From the NCBI GenBank assembly GCA_963771715.1, contig CAVYUQ010000003.1, positions 310,001 through 374,000 of the forward strand: DNA of 64,000 bases, in the 5' to 3' direction. Under the pieces are notes generated by a model. The model was not told where the DNA came from. It did not search any database and saw only the letters and a program-made list of their open reading frames with translations. Shown one piece after another: positions 27,138 through 35,591 of this stretch. A program made the position numbers and the translations under genes. The DNA is from JACVRW01 sp963771715 (GTDB taxonomy: Bacteria; Actinomycetota; Thermoleophilia; Solirubrobacterales; Thermoleophilaceae). Each line of letters begins with the position of its first letter. The first letter of the stretch is position 1.

Positions 27138-27971
27138 TCACTTCACAACCGGCGACGACCCCACATCCCAGCGGGCGACGACGGGCGCGTGGTCGGACAG
27201 CCGCAGGCGCCGCCCGTCGGGCTGTGGCAGCTCGCGCTCCTCCGGGGGCAGCCGGCGCGGCGCCTCCACGACCTCGAGCCCGCGGGCAAGCAGGTGGTCG
27301 ATCGCGTTCGGGCCGGTGGGCTCCCCGAGCCCGAAGCGCTCGCGCAGTTCGACGAAGGGGAACGGGTCGCGCGCGGGGCGCAGGTTCAGGTCGCCGCCGA
27401 AGACCAGCGGGTGGCCGTCGGACCACTCGACCGCGGCGGACGCGGCGGCCAGGACCTCGGCGGTCGCCTTCTGCGGAAGCCCGGCCGAGGCGTGCAGGTT
27501 CGCGAAGCACACCGTCCCCCCGGCCGGGAGCTCGACGCGCGCCCACAGCATCGCCCGGCGCTCGGGACGGAGCGTCAGCGTCATCCGGCGCTGCTCCACG
27601 ACGCGCCCCGGCCTGCGCACGAGCAGCTGGTTCGAGCCGCCCTCCCACGAGGCGATCAGGTCGGGGTTGGCCCAGGCCGCGAGGCGCTGGAGTGGCGGCA
27701 CGACGTTGCGCGAGGTGAACGCACGCGCGCCGTCCGCGCCCGTCCGCCGCCTGAAGCCGCGGAACCAGAGCGGGGGCGCCTCCTGGAGCAGCGCCACATC
27801 CCATTCGTGGCCGGCGAGCCAGCCCGCGAACTCGCCGAACAGCGAGCGGTTCACCTGCACGTGCGTCTCGTTGCGCTCGGTCACGCGCAGCAGGCGCGAG
27901 CGCAGCGTGAAGAGTGCCTTGTCGGGCGGGAAGTCCCGGCCGTGGTAGAGATTCCAACTGAGGACTCGCAT
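27138..27971 (-). CDS. Endonuclease/exonuclease/phosphatase (EEP) family protein
   Basis: 277-residue metal-dependent phosphohydrolase, probably cytoplasmic as no signal peptide is visible. Family blocks: RVLSWNLYHGRD (Asn), DVALLQEAPP (metal-binding Glu), VCFANLHAS, LVFGGDLNLRP (Asp/Asn) and the terminal LSDHAPVVA (Asp-His). Substrates in the family range from DNA to sugar phosphates and phospholipids and cannot be told here. The ATG at 27971 is also the first base of the divergent argF start codon, so its 5' end has no leader outside argF. Confidence 0.88.
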   Translation of the reverse strand: MRVLSWNLYHGRDFPPDKALFTLRSRLLRVTERNETHVQVNRSLFGEFAGWLAGHEWDVALLQEAPPLWFRGFRRRTGADGARAFTSRNVVPPLQRLAAWANPDLIASWEGGSNQLLVRRPGRVVEQRRMTLTLRPERRAMLWARVELPAGGTVCFANLHASAGLPQKATAEVLAAASAAVEWSDGHPLVFGGDLNLRPARDPFPFVELRERFGLGEPTGPNAIDHLLARGLEVVEAPRRLPPEERELPQPDGRRLRLSDHAPVVARWDVGSSPVVK

Positions 27972-28837
27972 TGGCGAAGCACTTCCTGACCGGAGAGGAG
28001 CTTACGACCGCTGAGCAGCGGCGGCTCCTGGACAGGGCGATCGAGCTCAAGGCCGATCGCCTGTCCTCGCGCGCGCTCGAGGGCAAGAGCGTCGCGCTCG
28101 TGTTCGACAAGCCGTCCACGCGCACGCGCGTGTCCTTCGACACCGGCGTCTACGAGCTCGGCGGGCATCCGCTGATCCTGCGCCAGGGCGAGCTCCAGAT
28201 GGCGCGCGGCGAGTCGCCGCGCGACGTGGCGCTGGTGCTGTCGCGGATGGTCCACGCCATCGGCATCCGCACCGGGCCGCACGAGACCGTGACCGAGCTC
28301 GCGGAGCACTCCTCGGTCCCCGTGATCAACATGCTCACGCAGGAGCACCACCCCTGCCAGGCGCTCGCGGACCTGATGACCCTGCTCGAGCGCTTCGGCA
28401 AGCTCGAGGGGCTCAAGCTGGCGTACGTGGGCGACGGCAACAACATGGCCCGCTCGCTCCTGATCGCCGGGCGGCTCGCGGGCGTGGAGGTGGCCGTGGC
28501 CTCCCCGCCGGAGCTCTCGCTGCCGGAGGCGCCGGGCGTCGAGCCCGCCGAGGCGGTGCAGGGCGCGCACGCGATCTACACGGACGTATGGGTGAGCATG
28601 GGCGACGAGGCCGACGCCGATCGCCGCCGCGAGCTGCTCGCGCCCTACCGGATCGACGCCGACCTGCTGGCGCAGGCCCGCGACGACGCCATCGTGCTGC
28701 ACTGCCTGCCGGCGCACCCGGGCGAGGAGATCAGCGACGACATGCTCTATGGAGAGCGCTCGGCGGTCTGGGATCAGGCGGAGAACCGCCTGCACGCCCA
28801 GAAAGCACTTCTCGAACATCTACTGTTCCAGGCATGA
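27971..28837 (+). CDS. argF: Ornithine carbamoyltransferase
   Basis: 288-residue enzyme of arginine synthesis (carbamoyl phosphate plus ornithine to citrulline). Carbamoyl-phosphate loop STRTRVSFD, HPCQALADLM, and the ornithine-side motif VLHCLPAHPGEEIS are intact; the SMG-like loop appears as VSMGDEADAD. It is slightly shorter than the usual 300-310 residues. The TTG start at 27971 is supported by a GAGGA site 8 nt upstream and by the family N-terminus (KHFLTGEEL). No other arginine gene is in the window. The stop overlaps the cupredoxin start by 4 nt. Confidence 0.95.
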   Translation: MAKHFLTGEELTTAEQRRLLDRAIELKADRLSSRALEGKSVALVFDKPSTRTRVSFDTGVYELGGHPLILRQGELQMARGESPRDVALVLSRMVHAIGIRTGPHETVTELAEHSSVPVINMLTQEHHPCQALADLMTLLERFGKLEGLKLAYVGDGNNMARSLLIAGRLAGVEVAVASPPELSLPEAPGVEPAEAVQGAHAIYTDVWVSMGDEADADRRRELLAPYRIDADLLAQARDDAIVLHCLPAHPGEEISDDMLYGERSAVWDQAENRLHAQKALLEHLLFQA

Positions 28838-29241
28838 CAAAGCTCCTCGCGCTGCTCCTTGCCTGCCTCGCCCTCGGCCTCGTCGCGACCGGTTGCGGGG
28901 GTGACGATGACGACGACGGTGGAGGCGGCGGCGCGAACAGCGAGGAGCCGGCCGGCGGTGGTGGTGGCGGTGGCGGAACTCAGGTGTCGATGAAGAACAT
29001 CCAGTTCGCTCCCAACGCCCTGACCGTGAAGACCGGCGAGACGATCACCTTCACGAACGACGAGGCGATCGCGCACGACGTGCACAAGACCTCCGGGCCG
29101 GGACCGGACTTCGCGTCGGGACCGTCGGGCGGCATGCAGGAGGGCGACACCTTCAAGCTGACGCTCGACAAGCCCGGCAAGTACGAGTACGTCTGCGACG
29201 TGCACGCGCCGGGGATGGCCGGCACGATCACCGTCAAGTAG
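28834..29241 (+). CDS. Cupredoxin-domain lipoprotein
   Basis: 135 residues. A signal peptide ends in a lipobox (GLVATGC, Cys ~21), an Asp/Gly-rich linker follows to about residue 50, then one plastocyanin/azurin-like domain. Copper ligands are visible: His in EAIAHDVHK, then Cys, His and Met in YVCDVHAPGMAG, the C-x2-H-x3-M loop of type 1 sites. It is probably an electron carrier on the outer membrane face. It overlaps the argF stop by 4 nt (ATGA), an odd partner for an arginine gene, so the coupling may be fortuitous. Confidence 0.88.
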   Translation: MTKLLALLLACLALGLVATGCGGDDDDDGGGGGANSEEPAGGGGGGGGTQVSMKNIQFAPNALTVKTGETITFTNDEAIAHDVHKTSGPGPDFASGPSGGMQEGDTFKLTLDKPGKYEYVCDVHAPGMAGTITVK

Positions 29242-29725
29242 GCCGGCGCCTCACTCCAAAGCCGCGCAGCATCAGCAGCGCCGCCTCTCCCAGGCCGCCG
29301 CGCGCCGGCAGCAGGCCGAGCTGTGTGGCCGCGTCGTAGAGGTCGAAGAAGCCGCGCGCGCGGCGGACCGCGCCGTCCACCAGCTCGAGGTAGTGCAGGC
29401 CGTGCAGGGTCACGAAGCGGTCGGTGGCCGGCAGGGCCTGGCCGATGTCGGCGCGGTGCGTGCCAAGCGCTCGCCACGGCACGCACGCGTTGGTGCCGCG
29501 CACGAGCGGCGGCGCCGTGGCCTCGAGCCTGAGGTCCGGGAACGCGTGCCGCAGTCCGGACGCGTGGGAGTCGAGCGCCTCGACCCCGCGCAGGAGGTCC
29601 ACCGCCACGGGGTCCTCGTAGGTCACGTCCGGCGTGCAGCAGGACTCGAACCCGGAGCCCTCCCAGGCGGAGCGCCAGCGGTCCGCCAGCGCGTCCACCG
29701 CGCCCCGCTCGAGCTCGGTGCTCAC
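29234..29725 (-). CDS. SnoaL/NTF2-like (ester cyclase-type) protein
   Basis: 163 residues, one NTF2-like alpha+beta cone. VDALADRWRSAWEGSGFESC at the start and the block TYEDPVAVDLLRGVEAL, followed by GLRHAFPDLRLEA, match the SnoaL-like polyketide cyclase group, a fold used for many unrelated reactions. The GTG at 29725 overlaps the thiG stop (GTGA), making it the last gene of the thiamine operon, though no thiamine role is known for the family. Its 3' end overlaps the convergent cupredoxin gene by 8 nt. Confidence 0.8.
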   Translation of the reverse strand: MSTELERGAVDALADRWRSAWEGSGFESCCTPDVTYEDPVAVDLLRGVEALDSHASGLRHAFPDLRLEATAPPLVRGTNACVPWRALGTHRADIGQALPATDRFVTLHGLHYLELVDGAVRRARGFFDLYDAATQLGLLPARGGLGEAALLMLRGFGVRRRPT

Positions 29726-30501
29726 GGGGTGCTCGGGAGCTCGGCCACGCCCTGCTCCGGAGAGGACGCCTGTGCGTACAGCCGCCGCGGGATGCGGCCC
29801 GCCTGACGCGCCTCGTAGCCGGCCTCGACCGCCTTGCGCATCGCGCGCGCCATCGCGGGCGGATCCGCGGCGCGGGAGATCGCGCTTGCGAGCAGCACTG
29901 CGTCGCAGCCCGCCTCCATCGCGAGCGCGGCGTCGGAGGCCGTGCCCACGCCGGCGTCGAGGATCACCGGCACGCGCGCCTGCTCCACGATCAGGCGCAG
30001 GTTGTAGGGGTTGTTGATCCCCATGCCGCTCCCGATCGGCGAGCCGAGCGGCATCACCGCCGCGCAGCCCGCGTCCTCGAGCCGGCGGGCGAGGATCGGA
30101 TCGTCGTTGGTGTAGGGCAGCACCGTGAAGCCGTCGGCCACCAGCTCCTCGGCGGCCACCAGCAGCTCGGCCGGGTCGGGCAGCAGCGTGCGGTCGTCGC
30201 CGATCACCTCGAGCTTGACCCAGTCCGTCTCGAGCGCCTCGCGCGCGAGCCTCGCCGTGGTCACCGCCTCGCGCGCCGTGAAGCAGCCGGCCGTGTTCGG
30301 CAGCACCTCGACCCCGGCGCCCTCGAGCACCTCCACTATCGAGCCGCGCGCGCTCGGGTCCACCCGCCGCATCGCCACCGTGGCGAGCTCGGCGCCGGAC
30401 TCGCGCGCGGCCTCCGCCATCACCTGGAGGTTGCGGAAGCCGCCCGTGCCCAGGATCAGGCGCGACTCGAGCGGGCGGCCTGCGATCTCGAACACGCTCA
30501 C
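29722..30501 (-). CDS. thiG: Thiazole synthase ThiG
   Basis: 259-residue TIM-barrel enzyme forming the thiamine thiazole from deoxyxylulose phosphate, dehydroglycine and ThiS thiocarboxylate. Hallmarks: RLILGTGGFRNL, LPNTAGCFTAREAV, WVKLEVIGDD (Schiff-base Lys), MPLGSPIGSGMGINNP and VILDAGVGTASDAA. The GTG at 30501 starts MSVFEIAG and has GGGAGGAG just upstream; it overlaps the restored thiS stop by 4 nt. Order thiO-thiS-thiG behind a TPP riboswitch is a standard thiazole operon. Confidence 0.96.
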   Translation of the reverse strand: MSVFEIAGRPLESRLILGTGGFRNLQVMAEAARESGAELATVAMRRVDPSARGSIVEVLEGAGVEVLPNTAGCFTAREAVTTARLAREALETDWVKLEVIGDDRTLLPDPAELLVAAEELVADGFTVLPYTNDDPILARRLEDAGCAAVMPLGSPIGSGMGINNPYNLRLIVEQARVPVILDAGVGTASDAALAMEAGCDAVLLASAISRAADPPAMARAMRKAVEAGYEARQAGRIPRRLYAQASSPEQGVAELPSTP

Positions 30502-30711
30502 GCTCCTCCCTGCACCGCGTGCAGCACCTCGAGCTCCTGGCCCGTCGCGGACCTCGGTGGTGGCCCACTCCCCGCGCGGCACCACCTCGCCGTCGAGCGC
30601 CACGGCCACGCCGCGGCCGCCCTCGGGCGCGCCGGCCAGGTGCACGGCCGTGGCCACGGTGGCCTCGGCCGGCAGCTCGCGGCGCTCGCCGTTGAGAACG
30701 ACGACGGTCAT
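30498..30711 (-). CDS. thiS: Sulfur carrier protein ThiS, one apparent frameshift
   Basis: Small ubiquitin-like sulfur carrier (~70 residues). The frame opens with TVVVLNGERRELPAEATVAT and continues to GEWATTEVRDG, then runs out of frame. Removing one G from the run at 30541-30543 gives QELEVLHAVQGGA, which is the expected ThiS end, including the C-terminal Gly-Gly (here followed by Ala, which is unusual, since active ThiS ends in Gly-Gly). The restored stop overlaps thiG; the ATG start overlaps thiO. Length is one base over a multiple of three. Confidence 0.82.
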
Positions 30712-31841
30712 GCGCGCACCCGCGCGAAGCGCGCCGGGCTGAGCGCGGCGGCCCAGTCCGGCAGCGGCTCGCCGGCCAGCAGGCCGGCCACCAGCTCGCC
30801 CGTGATCGGGGCGAGCAGCACGCCGTTGCGCCAATGGCCCGTGGCCCACACCAGTCCGTCGAGCTCGCCCGGCCCCACGACCGGGGCGTTGTCGGGCGTG
30901 CCCGGGCGCAGCCCGGCGCTCGTGCCCACCAGCTCCAGCTCGCCGATCTCGGGGAGCACCTCCCAGGCCGCCTCGAGCAGCCGGAACACGCCGTCGGCCG
31001 TCACAGCGGTGTCGAAGCCCTGCTCCTCCACCGTGGCGCCGAGGATCACGCGCCCGTCGCCGCGCGCGACGAGGTAGCAGCGCGGGCTGCGAAGCACGCG
31101 CTCGAACGGCTCCGGCATCTCGCCGCGCGTGTGCAGCTCGAGGATCTGCCCCTTCACGGGCCGCACCGGCGGGCCGTGGCCGGACGGATCGAGCCGCGCG
31201 CTCCAGGGCCCGGCCGCCACCACCACCCGCTCGCACGCGATCGTGCCTGCGCTGGTGCTCACGCCGCTCACCGCTGAGCCGTCTCGCTCGATCGCCTCGA
31301 CCTCCACGCCGAGCGCCACCTCCTCCGCCGCCGCGGCGAGCGCGGTCACGGTCGCGCGCGGGTCGGCGTGGCCGTCCTGCGGCGCGAGGATGCCGCCCGC
31401 GATGCGCGGCGAGAGCCCGGGCTCGAGGGCGCGGCAGCGGGACGGCGTCAGCCATTCCGCGGCCAGCCCGAGCGAGCGCTGGAAGTCGTGCAGGCGGCGG
31501 AGTGCCTCGGCGTCGTCGCGGTCGGCCGCCACCACGAGCGCGCCGCTGTCGCGGTAGCCGGTCGGCAGGCCCGTGACCTCCTCGAGCTCGGCGGCGAAGG
31601 CCGGCCAGCGCTCGCGCCCGGCGAGGTTCACCCGCAGCGGCCCCTCCTCCCCGAAGTCGGCCTCGGTCACCGGTGCGAGCATCCCGGCCGCAACGCCGGA
31701 GGCCCCGGCGCACAGCTTGTCCGCGCGGTCGACCACGAGCACGGACAGCCCGCGCCGGCGCGCGCGCCATGCGCACGAGAGGCCGATCAGGCCTGCGCCG
31801 ATCACGACGGCGTCGTAGCGTGTGCTCCGCGGCAGTTCCAT
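30708..31841 (-). CDS. thiO: Glycine oxidase ThiO
   Basis: FAD-dependent glycine oxidase of 377 residues that supplies dehydroglycine for the thiazole. The Rossmann loop is VVIGAGLIGLSCAWRA; LCAGASGVAAGML and LRPGTPDNAPVVGPG are conserved DAO-family blocks, and GHWRNGVLLAPITGELVA closes the FAD site. The ATG at 31841 is used (GTG at 31844 is also in frame); both lie directly downstream of the 3' strand of the TPP riboswitch, so ligand binding should hide the ribosome site. Confidence 0.95.
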   Translation of the reverse strand: MELPRSTRYDAVVIGAGLIGLSCAWRARRRGLSVLVVDRADKLCAGASGVAAGMLAPVTEADFGEEGPLRVNLAGRERWPAFAAELEEVTGLPTGYRDSGALVVAADRDDAEALRRLHDFQRSLGLAAEWLTPSRCRALEPGLSPRIAGGILAPQDGHADPRATVTALAAAAEEVALGVEVEAIERDGSAVSGVSTSAGTIACERVVVAAGPWSARLDPSGHGPPVRPVKGQILELHTRGEMPEPFERVLRSPRCYLVARGDGRVILGATVEEQGFDTAVTADGVFRLLEAAWEVLPEIGELELVGTSAGLRPGTPDNAPVVGPGELDGLVWATGHWRNGVLLAPITGELVAGLLAGEPLPDWAAALSPARFARVRA

Positions 31842-31845
31842 CACC

Positions 31846-31930
31846 TTCCCTTCGCGGGCATTACCCCGGTCAGGTTCGACGGTCGGCGGCGCCGCAGCCG
31901 CCCTCTCAGCCCGGTCCGCCCGAGCTCCCG
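31846..31930 (-). promoter_or_regulatory. TPP riboswitch (THI element) controlling thiO-thiS-thiG
   Basis: Reading leftward, the RNA contains GGGAGC, the conserved GGCTGAGAGGG, a GC-rich P3 stem-loop (GGCGGC...GCCGCC), then GAACCTGACC, GGGTAATGCC and GCGAAGGGA, in the order and spacing of TPP aptamers. The terminal AAGGGAAGG serves as ribosome site for thiO, so control of translation start is likely. Thiamine pyrophosphate should repress the operon. Confidence 0.95.
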
Positions 31931-31946
31931 TTGTCCTCGCCGAAGT

Positions 31947-32159
31947 TTAGAGCCGTCGCGTCGGGTAGTCGTCCGGTCGGCGCGGTTGGTCGTCGCTCGC
32001 CATGAAGATCACGAAGAGCGAGACCACGAGGCCGATGATCCCGACGATCATCAGGATCAGCCCGACGGTCTGGAGCTCGATGCCCTCGACCGTCACGTTG
32101 ACCGCGTAGCGCAAGATCGCACCCGCTGCGATCAGGAATATCGACGTTCCAATTCCCAT
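31947..32159 (-). CDS. Small two-TM membrane protein (DUF6458-like)
   Basis: 70 residues. Begins MGIGTSIFLIAAGAILRYAV, a first membrane helix, and a second helix covers VGLILMIVGIIGLVVSLFVI; a short Arg/Asp tail (DDQPRRPDDYPTRRL) is cytoplasmic. This matches the DUF6458 family common in actinobacteria, function unknown. It lies upstream of the riboswitch on the same strand, so its transcript might run into the thiamine leader. Confidence 0.85.
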   Translation of the reverse strand: MGIGTSIFLIAAGAILRYAVNVTVEGIELQTVGLILMIVGIIGLVVSLFVIFMASDDQPRRPDDYPTRRL

Positions 32160-32250
32160 TCTGCTAGGGCTTTAGGCCGCGCGGCGGACGCTAGCAGGGG
32201 CAGCGACCGCAACCTCGCGCTTCTCCCGTGTTGGAACGCGGAACCCTCTT

Positions 32251-33657
32251 ATGAAACGACTCTTGCTCATTCTCGTAGCGATCCTGGCCGTGGCGGCGCC
32301 GGCGGCTCACGCCTCCGACCAGCAGGTGGTGATCGCTCAGGACGACGCCCGGATGCTCGGCCACCCGGACGCCACGGCCGCCGAATTCGCCTCGCTCGGC
32401 GTCGACGTGGTGAAGATCCAGCTGCTCTGGAGCGACGTCGCACCGGCTGGATCGAGCAAGCCCGCCGGCTTCGACGGCGCCGACCCGTCGAGCTACCACT
32501 GGAACACCTATCCGGGTGCGGTGAACGCGATCGTCGCCGCGGGCATGCGCCCGTACCTGAGCCTCGGAGGCCGCGCGCCGGCGTGGGCCACGCGCGGAGC
32601 GGGCCGCGCGGGTACCTCGCGCCCGAGCGCCAGCGAGTTCCAGCTCTTCGCGCAGGCCGCCGGACGTCAGTTCCAGAACGTGCAGATCTGGTCCATGTGG
32701 AACGAGCCGAACCTCTTCTCGTGGCTGAGCCCGCAGCGCAAGCGCGGCGTTCCGCAGTCGCCGTCGATCTACCGGAGGCTGTACCTGGCGGGCCACGCCG
32801 GGCTTCGCGCCTCCGGCCACGGCGGCGACACGATCCTCCTCGGAGAGCTGATGCCGCGCGGCGGCAACTCCTCGCAAAAGATCCGCCCGCTCGACTTCCT
32901 GCGCGAGATGGTCTGCCTCGACCGCAACTACCGCCAGTACCGCGGTCGAGCGGCGCGTGCTCGCGGATGCGGCAAGGTCGGCCGGATCCCGACGTCCGGG
33001 CTCGCCTACCACCCCTACACGCTGGTCGGCGGCCCGAGGGTCAAGGACGGCCCGGGCGACGCCGCGATCGGCCAGCTCGAGCGCGTCACGAAGACCCTGA
33101 ACGCGCTGGCGCGACGCGGCAAGCTGCCCCGCAGCCTGCCGCTCTGGATCACCGAGTTCGGCTTCCAGACGAGGCCGCCCGATCCGATCTTCGGCGTGCG
33201 GCTGAAGCGCGCCGCGGCGTTCATGGACGTGAGCGAGTGGCTCGCGTTCGGCAACCGGCGCGTGGCGAGCTACTCGCAGTACACGCTCTGGGACGACCTG
33301 CCCCGTCCGAGCGGGCGCCCGTTCCAGCGCTGGTCCACGTGGCAGTCGGGGCTGCGCTTCGGCGACGGGAGGGCCAAGCCCGCCGTGTACGGCGCGTTCC
33401 GCCTCCCGTTCCTGGTGCGTTCGCTCGGACCGGATGTGGTCGAGCTGTTCGGCGGCGGGCGTACCGGCGCGGGACAGGTGGCGACGGTCGAGGCGAAGAC
33501 TCCGGGCCGCCGCTACCGTTCGATCGCGTCCATCCCCGCCAACGCGGCCGGCTACTTCAGGCGGATCGTGCGCGTCAAGGACGCCTTCCGCCACACGTTC
33601 CGAGTCACGCTCGGCGGGGTCTCACGGACGAAACGGCCCGCCGTCGTCGTTTTCTGA
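32251..33657 (+). CDS. Secreted clan GH-A-type glycoside hydrolase-like protein
   Basis: 468 residues. Signal peptide LLLILVAILAVAAPAAHA. The barrel includes WSMWNEPNLFSWL (acid/base Glu) and LWITEFGFQTRPPD (nucleophile Glu), plus GLAYHPYTL, a strand typical of GH39/GH5-like relatives. The last ~70 residues (DVVELFGGGRTGAGQVATVE onward) look like a small beta domain. It is followed 68 nt later by a second, related gene, suggesting duplication. Substrate unknown; relatives in soil actinobacteria are poorly studied. Confidence 0.85.
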   Translation: MKRLLLILVAILAVAAPAAHASDQQVVIAQDDARMLGHPDATAAEFASLGVDVVKIQLLWSDVAPAGSSKPAGFDGADPSSYHWNTYPGAVNAIVAAGMRPYLSLGGRAPAWATRGAGRAGTSRPSASEFQLFAQAAGRQFQNVQIWSMWNEPNLFSWLSPQRKRGVPQSPSIYRRLYLAGHAGLRASGHGGDTILLGELMPRGGNSSQKIRPLDFLREMVCLDRNYRQYRGRAARARGCGKVGRIPTSGLAYHPYTLVGGPRVKDGPGDAAIGQLERVTKTLNALARRGKLPRSLPLWITEFGFQTRPPDPIFGVRLKRAAAFMDVSEWLAFGNRRVASYSQYTLWDDLPRPSGRPFQRWSTWQSGLRFGDGRAKPAVYGAFRLPFLVRSLGPDVVELFGGGRTGAGQVATVEAKTPGRRYRSIASIPANAAGYFRRIVRVKDAFRHTFRVTLGGVSRTKRPAVVVF

Positions 33658-33725
33658 CAGCCCCACCCGCCACCCTTCGATCAGAACCCGAACGCTCTGT
33701 GCCCGCCCTAAAGGAGATTCGCACC

Positions 33726-34992
33726 GTGTTTGCCGTACCCCGCCAGACCCGAGCCATGCTCACAGCGCTGGTCGCTGCCGCGGCCGTCCTCACCGGCTGC
33801 CTGGTTGACGCAGGTGACAGCCGGGCGGCGAGAGGCATGGAGCTCGCGCTCCAGGACGACGCCGTCTTCGTCGAGCAGAAGTACAAGAATCTCCAGAGCG
33901 ACGAGGCGTTCGGGCTGGCGCGCGGGCTCGGCGTGACCCGGCAGCGGGTGAACCTGCTCTGGGCGTACACGATGCCCGAGTCGCAGTTCAACGCGCGCAA
34001 CAAGCCGGCCGTGGTGAACTACGACTTCACGCGCTTCGACCAGCTGATCGACCAGGCGGCCCAGAACGGCGTGAGGATCCACCTCTCGATCACCGGCCCG
34101 GCGCCTCGCTGGGCGAACGCGAGGCGCGCCACGGTGCGTCGTGCGTGGTACAAGCCGAGCGCCACGGAGTTCGGGAAGTTCGCGGGCGTCGTCGCCGACC
34201 ACTTCAGGGGCCGGGTCGACCGCTACAGCATCTGGAACGAGCCGAACTGGAAGACCTGGCTCGGGCCGCTGAAGTCCGGTCCCGCGCTCTACCGCCAGCT
34301 GTACGTCGCAGGGCTACGACGCCATCAAGGCCGCGGACCCGGCGGCGAAGGTCCTCATCGGCGAGACGGCGCCGTTCTCGAAGACCGGCTGGTCCACGTC
34401 GCCGCTCGCGTTCCTGCGCGGCGTCACGTGCGTGAACACGAAGTACAAGCGCACCCGCTCGTGCCCGAAGCTGAAGGCCGACGGCTACGCGCACCATCCG
34501 TACGACTTCGCTCACGCGCCGAACTACCGCTACCCCGGCGACGACAACGTGACCATCGGAACGCTCTCGCGGCTCACGCGTGCGCTCGACAAGCTGTCGC
34601 GCGCGGGCGTGCTTCGCAAGAACGGCGGTGGCCGCATGCCGCTGTACCTGACCGAGTACGGCTACTTCGCCTCGGGTCACCGCGCCCTGCCGAAGAAGCT
34701 GCGCTCGCGCTACCTCCAGCAGGCGTACTCGCTCGCGCTAAAGAACTCGCGCGTGAAGAGCCAGCTCCAGTACCTGCTGGTCTCGCCGCCCCGCAGCCAG
34801 CGCGCGTCGTTCTTCGACCTCGGGCTCGTGAGCACGAGCGGTACGCGCAATGTCGGCTACAACGCCCTGAAGCGCTGGTACGGCCAGAACCGCGGCAAGG
34901 TGAAGCGGCCCGGCGGCGCCGATCACGCTGCCGGCGGCAGCTCCGAACCCGACGCCGTGACATGGCGCTCGCCGACGCGCGCGAGCGCCTGA
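33726..34992 (+). CDS. Secreted GH-A-type glycoside hydrolase-like lipoprotein, one apparent frameshift
   Basis: About 421 residues if one extra G in GGG at 34311-34313 is dropped. The GTG start at 33726 has AAAGGAG upstream. A signal peptide ends in LTGC (lipobox). The first half reaches YSIWNEPNWKTWL (acid/base Glu); after the break, in the next frame, GYDAIKAADPAAKVLIGETA continues the barrel and LYLTEYGYFASGH gives the nucleophile Glu. Homologous to its upstream neighbour in layout. The C-terminal end overlaps the thiE start by 31 nt. Confidence 0.82.
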
Positions 34993-35591
34993 GGCGAGCC
35001 CGGCTCTACCTGGTCGTGGAGGCCGCCGCGGAGCACCTGCTCCCGGCGGCGCTCCGCGGCGGGGTGGACATGGTTCAGCTTCGCGACAAGGAGCTGGACG
35101 ACGACTCCCTGCTCGAGGCAGCCGCGCGCTTCCGCGCGGTGTGCCACGAGCACGGCGCGCTCTTCTGGCTGAACGACAGGCCCGACCTCGCGCTGGCGGC
35201 GCGGGCCGACGGCGTTCACGTCGGCCAGGACGACGCCGCGCCGGGCGCGGTTCGGGACCAGGTGGGCGAGCAGCTCCTGATCGGACTCTCGACGCACTCG
35301 CCCGAGCAGCTCGACGCCGCGCTCGGATCCGAGGCCGACCAGCTCAGCGTGGGCCCCGTCTGGGAGACGCCCACGAAGCCCGGCCGGCCTGCCGCCGGGC
35401 TCGACTACGTGCGCCACGCCGCCGCCCATGCGGGCGACCGGCCCTGGTTCGCGATCGGCGGCATCGACGAGGCGAACATCGGCGAGGTGGTCGAGGCGGG
35501 CGCCCGCAGGGTCGTGGTCGTACGCGCCATTCGCGACGCGGCCGAGCCGGGCGAGGCGGCGCGCCGGCTGCGCGAGGCGCTGCCCGGCTAG
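34962..35591 (+). CDS. thiE: Thiamine-phosphate synthase ThiE
   Basis: 209-residue TIM-barrel enzyme joining thiazole phosphate and HMP-PP. Recognised by VDMVQLRDKELDDDSLL (pyrophosphate-binding), LNDRPDLALAARADGVHVGQ, then GLSTHSPEQL, GPVWETPTKPG and IGGIDEANIGEV. The ATG at 34962 lies inside the 3' end of the glycosidase gene, an unusual 31-nt overlap. No riboswitch precedes it, unlike the thiO operon 3 kb away. Its stop overlaps the convergent glycosidase stop by 4 nt. Confidence 0.93.
   Translation: MALADARERLRRARLYLVVEAAAEHLLPAALRGGVDMVQLRDKELDDDSLLEAAARFRAVCHEHGALFWLNDRPDLALAARADGVHVGQDDAAPGAVRDQVGEQLLIGLSTHSPEQLDAALGSEADQLSVGPVWETPTKPGRPAAGLDYVRHAAAHAGDRPWFAIGGIDEANIGEVVEAGARRVVVVRAIRDAAEPGEAARRLREALPG

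Noticed and set aside
31368..35591. A 1407-codon plus-strand frame that looks like a giant protein
   Set aside because: It is a chain of accidental sequence antisense to thiO, out of frame with the glycosidase at 32251, then the first half of the next glycosidase, and finally thiE. The indel at 34311 keeps it open. No single protein is supported.
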